From Rhizopus arrhizus (lineage: Eukaryota > Mucoromycota > Mucoromycetes > Mucorales > Rhizopodaceae), in NCBI GenBank assembly GCA_024220505.1, contig JAKZZE010000013.1, positions 1,178,001 to 1,242,000 on the forward strand: DNA of 64,000 nucleotides, given 5' to 3'. The notes under the pieces are model-generated. The model was not told the DNA's origin and ran no database searches. It worked only from the letters and a program-made list of their open reading frames with translations. Every line of letters begins with the position of its first letter. Position 1 is the first letter of the stretch. The position numbers and the translations under genes were made by a program. Positions 60,638 through 64,000 of this stretch are shown piece by piece.

Positions 60638-60973
60638 CTAAGCGACAATTTTAATTGGAAAGTTGTGCCAAAAATAATCTACAATTACTGGGCCTAGGCT
60701 CTTTTTAAATTTTTCCGGAGGCAGATAAAGCATATCGATGCGTCGGCCATCTCTCTGTTCAGTTGGTCCCAGAGTGTAGGCATCGCCCGATATGCCGTTT
60801 CTAACGAGGGATTTGATGACAATGTCCTTGATTTCATCCGCACGTAACATTTCCTTGCTAAATACATCATAACCTGGTCGTGAAGGTAACGTTGTAGTGA
60901 AAAGATTGTAGTAGTTTTCGTTATTCTCCTTTTGATCGTCTTGGTCGTTGCCATTTGAGGGAAGTGAAAAATC
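60638..60973 (-). CDS. Repetitive hypothetical protein, right-arm copy
   Basis: Mirror copy of the left-arm frame, here continuing past the arm edge: GRRIDMLYLPPEKFKKSLGP, then VIVDYFWHNFPIKIVA and TAG at 60638-60640. The first ATG in this frame is at 60850 (MLRADEIK), giving 70 codons; upstream residues (LPSNGNDQDDQKENN) look coding-like and may come from an exon starting near 60973. The family-typical continuation after GPVIV (a Glu and a conserved Gln in intact relatives, from memory) is missing, so this copy may be truncated or mis-spliced by me. Confidence 0.4.
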   Translation of the reverse strand, partial: DFSLPSNGNDQDDQKENNENYYNLFTTTLPSRPGYDVFSKEMLRADEIKDIVIKSLVRNGISGDAYTLGPTEQRDGRRIDMLYLPPEKFKKSLGPVIVDYFWHNFPIKIVA

Positions 60974-61712
60974 TATTCAGTATCCATGTTAATCAAGTGA
61001 AACAAATTAGTTAAATAGGAATAAAAAAAGAAAAAGAGGTGTTTAGGAAAGGGGAGTTTTAGGTAAAATGTAATATAGCAATCAAAGATAAAGAAATACT
61101 GTTAGAACTTGGTACCTCTTTATTAAGTTAAGATAACTGTTCAGATTGAAAAAATAAATTCTACATGTAAAAAGTGAGAGTATTTATAGACATGATACGG
61201 ATAAAGAATTAGGACAGATTTATAATCAACTTGATTACTATTTCTAATCATTCTTTTAACCTGTTCCTAGCTTGTATTGTCAATTATGCTATTGGGATGG
61301 GTTCAGATAACTCTGGACATAGGACTATTTAAGGAGACGGTACGGATGAATATAAAGAACTTTAGTTCCGTGATTGGATATCATTGCTAATAATAATATC
61401 TCAGTCAGGATAAATGTTTTCATGACTAATGATGATCCGGTAAGTAATTGTCATTCCTTATTCAACATGCTCATATTATCAATAAACTATATTACAACCA
61501 TGTCATCTTATTTGACTATGTGAAGTTAATATGAATAAAGCTTAATATAAAAATCTAATCAAAGTATTTTATTGATCTGTGTTGGGAATAATGTTATAAA
61601 TGATTCCAAGTTATGTCAATATATTATTCAGGATCATATCTGATTCCTTTTACTAAAATAAAGTGACTATAGTCTTATATATCCTTAACAGAAACAAATT
61701 AGTTAAATAGGA

Positions 61713-61747
<35 letters not shown>

Positions 61748-64000
61748 TACGCGTATAATTGCCCAAAAACAAAAAGCTGTTTTTAAATTCCTTGTTCGTG
61801 AGCATCAGTTGCATAACACACTTGCTAAATGCACGACGTTGTGATATTCAATACAAAAAGACTATAAATGCTCAGACGAAGCTGCTATCAATAATCTTCA
61901 GAATAATAAGTTCTGTCGATTCTCTTTATTAAAAAACTACACGTATTTATACTTTTTGACAGCTGGTTTATTGAGTAACAATAAATACAACTATGATAGA
62001 ATCTTATATCTAGAGTACATTATGTTGTGTATACAACAAACATAAACATCATTAGTCTACTTCCTTGAAAGTTGGTCTTTCAATCAGTTGCCATTTAAGC
62101 ACCATGCTTTTCAATATTTGTTTATATATTGCATGATAACGCTTTTACTTAAACCCACTTGGTTTCAATTCCTATAAGGGAGATGATGACACTCATCACT
62201 CTTTTAAAAAATACTAGATGCATATCAAAGGAAACCCACTCTTTTTAGGATTCGTAAGGTTAGGTATAAAAATAAAGTTGATATGAAAAAGAGATTTCAC
62301 ATGAAATAGGAAATAAATACCGTATGCAATTTTTTTGTCCTATTGGTTCACTGTCATCCATAAGGATCTGTTCAAAACAAACAAGAGAGGACTTTTAATA
62401 TACAATGATATATGTTTTATGACTTCAAAATGATGATGGCGAATAGGTTTCCTTTGAATTGATATTATAAAAGTAAAAGAATGTTTAAAAAAAGCATCAA
62501 AGTGGATAAAAAGGGGAAGCTTTGTGTAAAAGAGTGGTAAACAAACACAGTTAGGAACGCATACATTATCAAGCCCCCAATTTTCTACAAATACTCTTTC
62601 TAAATTTTGAATAAAAAAAATCCCCTCTTTTTTTTTATTTTCCTTTTTTTTTCACATCTTATTCACTTTCTCAAGTTATGGCTTATTAATATCATCATCC
62701 CAAGTATTCTTTGGTACAAACCATGCTCTACATCTGGCTATTCTCTCTCTACTTTTGGTTTGTGCAAGAAAAAGGAGCCTACAAGCCTGTTCTATCATCG
62801 TCTTTCTTTTGTGTGTTAATCGCATTGGTTACAGTCAGCTACTGAACATGCAAATCTATTATTTATCTAATTTGGCTGATACTCCAAGTCTATATTCATC
62901 GTTATTGGCTTCCTTTCCCTTCTTTAACTTTTCTATATCATATCCACAAACGTATATCGTTCACAGCACTATCAAACATTCAAGGATCGTGTTCTAGCCT
63001 TGTATTCATTCAAGTTTCAAATGGTAGCTTACTTTATAGCATCTGAACTCTTTTTATTAACATCTATCATAATAGCTCAAGAAATGCTTCTGCCTCTGCT
63101 TCTGTCTCTGTTATGACCTTCTTTGTACACTCAAACATTCTTTCCTTTTTCTGTAATAGTCCCTCTTTGATATGCTTTGGTTCTTTTTTTCTCTTCATTT
63201 TCTAAAAAGAAAAAAATAATTCTCTTGTGGGTTATCAGAATGGACTGATGATCTGTTGGCTCACGTAAGCTCAGCCTCTTGAAATGTGAATCCGATACAG
63301 CCATGACCATGTGCGTCTGTATACGGAAAGGAGTATCTTCTCCGGAATAGAGGGATCTTCTGCTGATCGTTTCAACGCAGACAGTGAATAGCCTTCAGTG
63401 AACAGAATTCTTTCGTAACTGTTGGACCATCCATTCCACTGATTCTTTTTTTTTTCTTGAAGGAAGAGAAAGGAGAAAAAAAGATGCAAGTATATATATA
63501 TTGCTGATGATACTCTTGTGGGGTAAGCTTTTTATTTACATTATGAAACACCAGTGTAAATATACTAACACTTTAATACAGAAATGTAATCCCATAATCG
63601 CTTCATGCTGCTTCTGATCATCTTTAACGAGTTGTTCTTGCTATGATCATGACTTGAAACAAGATACCAAGGTGCTGCCTTGTTCTTGTAATTATCTTGT
63701 CTAACTTGACCTGCAATGAATAATCCATGTAGGGTATCAAATCATATGCATGTAAATTCTTTTATCTTGTCTAATGTTTCTAATCTATTTATTTTATACA
63801 GTCTGTTGACTTGGAACACTTTGCAAAGCATAAAAGAGAAGATCAAAGAATTAATATTAGACAATAGTCTTGACTTTGCTCTACCTTTGAAAGTTTGGAT
63901 ATGCCCATTGGATAACTAGCTTCCACAGATTCCTCTATTTAACGATCGCTGCCATTCTATTGGGTCTTTTTTTTTTTTTTTTTTTTTTTTATACCTGGTC
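60704..64000 (-). repeat. Right arm of giant inverted repeat, continuing beyond the window
   Basis: Reverse complement of 54310-57606. Differences seen are limited to A/T run lengths, for example one extra T near 62626-62650 that shifts a chance frame relative to the left copy. Identity holds to the final base of the window (ATACCTGGTC against GACCAGGTAT on the left), so the real arm is longer than 3.3 kb. The inner edge is at the TTTAAA of the hypothetical ORF. Confidence 0.95.

Overview
The window is nuclear DNA of a filamentous fungus, most likely an early-diverging Mucoromycota (Mucorales-like) species. The evidence is small GT-AG introns (about 38-65 nt, often with a CTAAC-like branch site), AT-rich intergenic DNA with long poly-A/poly-T runs, compact tail-to-tail gene pairs, and proteins that look fungal throughout (MCM4, eIF3d, SMC5, Pex22, Mms22, an Hst3/Hst4-type sirtuin, Rpt1). 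Exons and introns were assigned by eye from reading frame, splice sites and protein-family similarity. No search was run.

Positions 1-27000 are gene-dense: the 3' part of MCM4 (+), a small Snapin/BLOC-1-like gene (-), EIF3D (+), a type IIB Ca2+-ATPase (-), a 3.1 kb gap, SMC5 (+), an MFSD1-like transporter (+), an F-box/LRR gene (-), a SANT plus U-box gene (-), a clear C9orf72 (DENN family) orthologue (-), a second F-box gene (+) and PEX22 (-). Positions 27000-43300 alternate gene-poor stretches holding mobile-element relics with a membrane-anchored CCCH zinc-finger gene (-), a sirtuin (+), MMS22 (-) and RPT1 (-). SMC5, the sirtuin and Mms22 all belong to replication-stress and DNA-repair pathways.

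Positions 43900-46640 carry an intron-containing Fanzor (eukaryotic TnpB) gene with RuvC-I, RuvC-II, a zinc ribbon and RuvC-III all recognisable. A SAM-dependent methyltransferase gene (-) follows at 47769-49051, then about 5.2 kb with no supportable gene.

The right end is a giant inverted repeat. Positions 54310-57606 reappear almost base for base, inverted, at 60704-64000 and run off the window edge. Each arm carries a copy of a repetitive hypothetical ORF. The roughly 3 kb between the arms holds a LINE-type ORF1 with CCHC knuckles but no reverse transcriptase, and a three-exon gene with weak serine-recombinase-like motifs interrupted by one stop codon. This palindrome and the Fanzor locus are the most unusual parts of the window.
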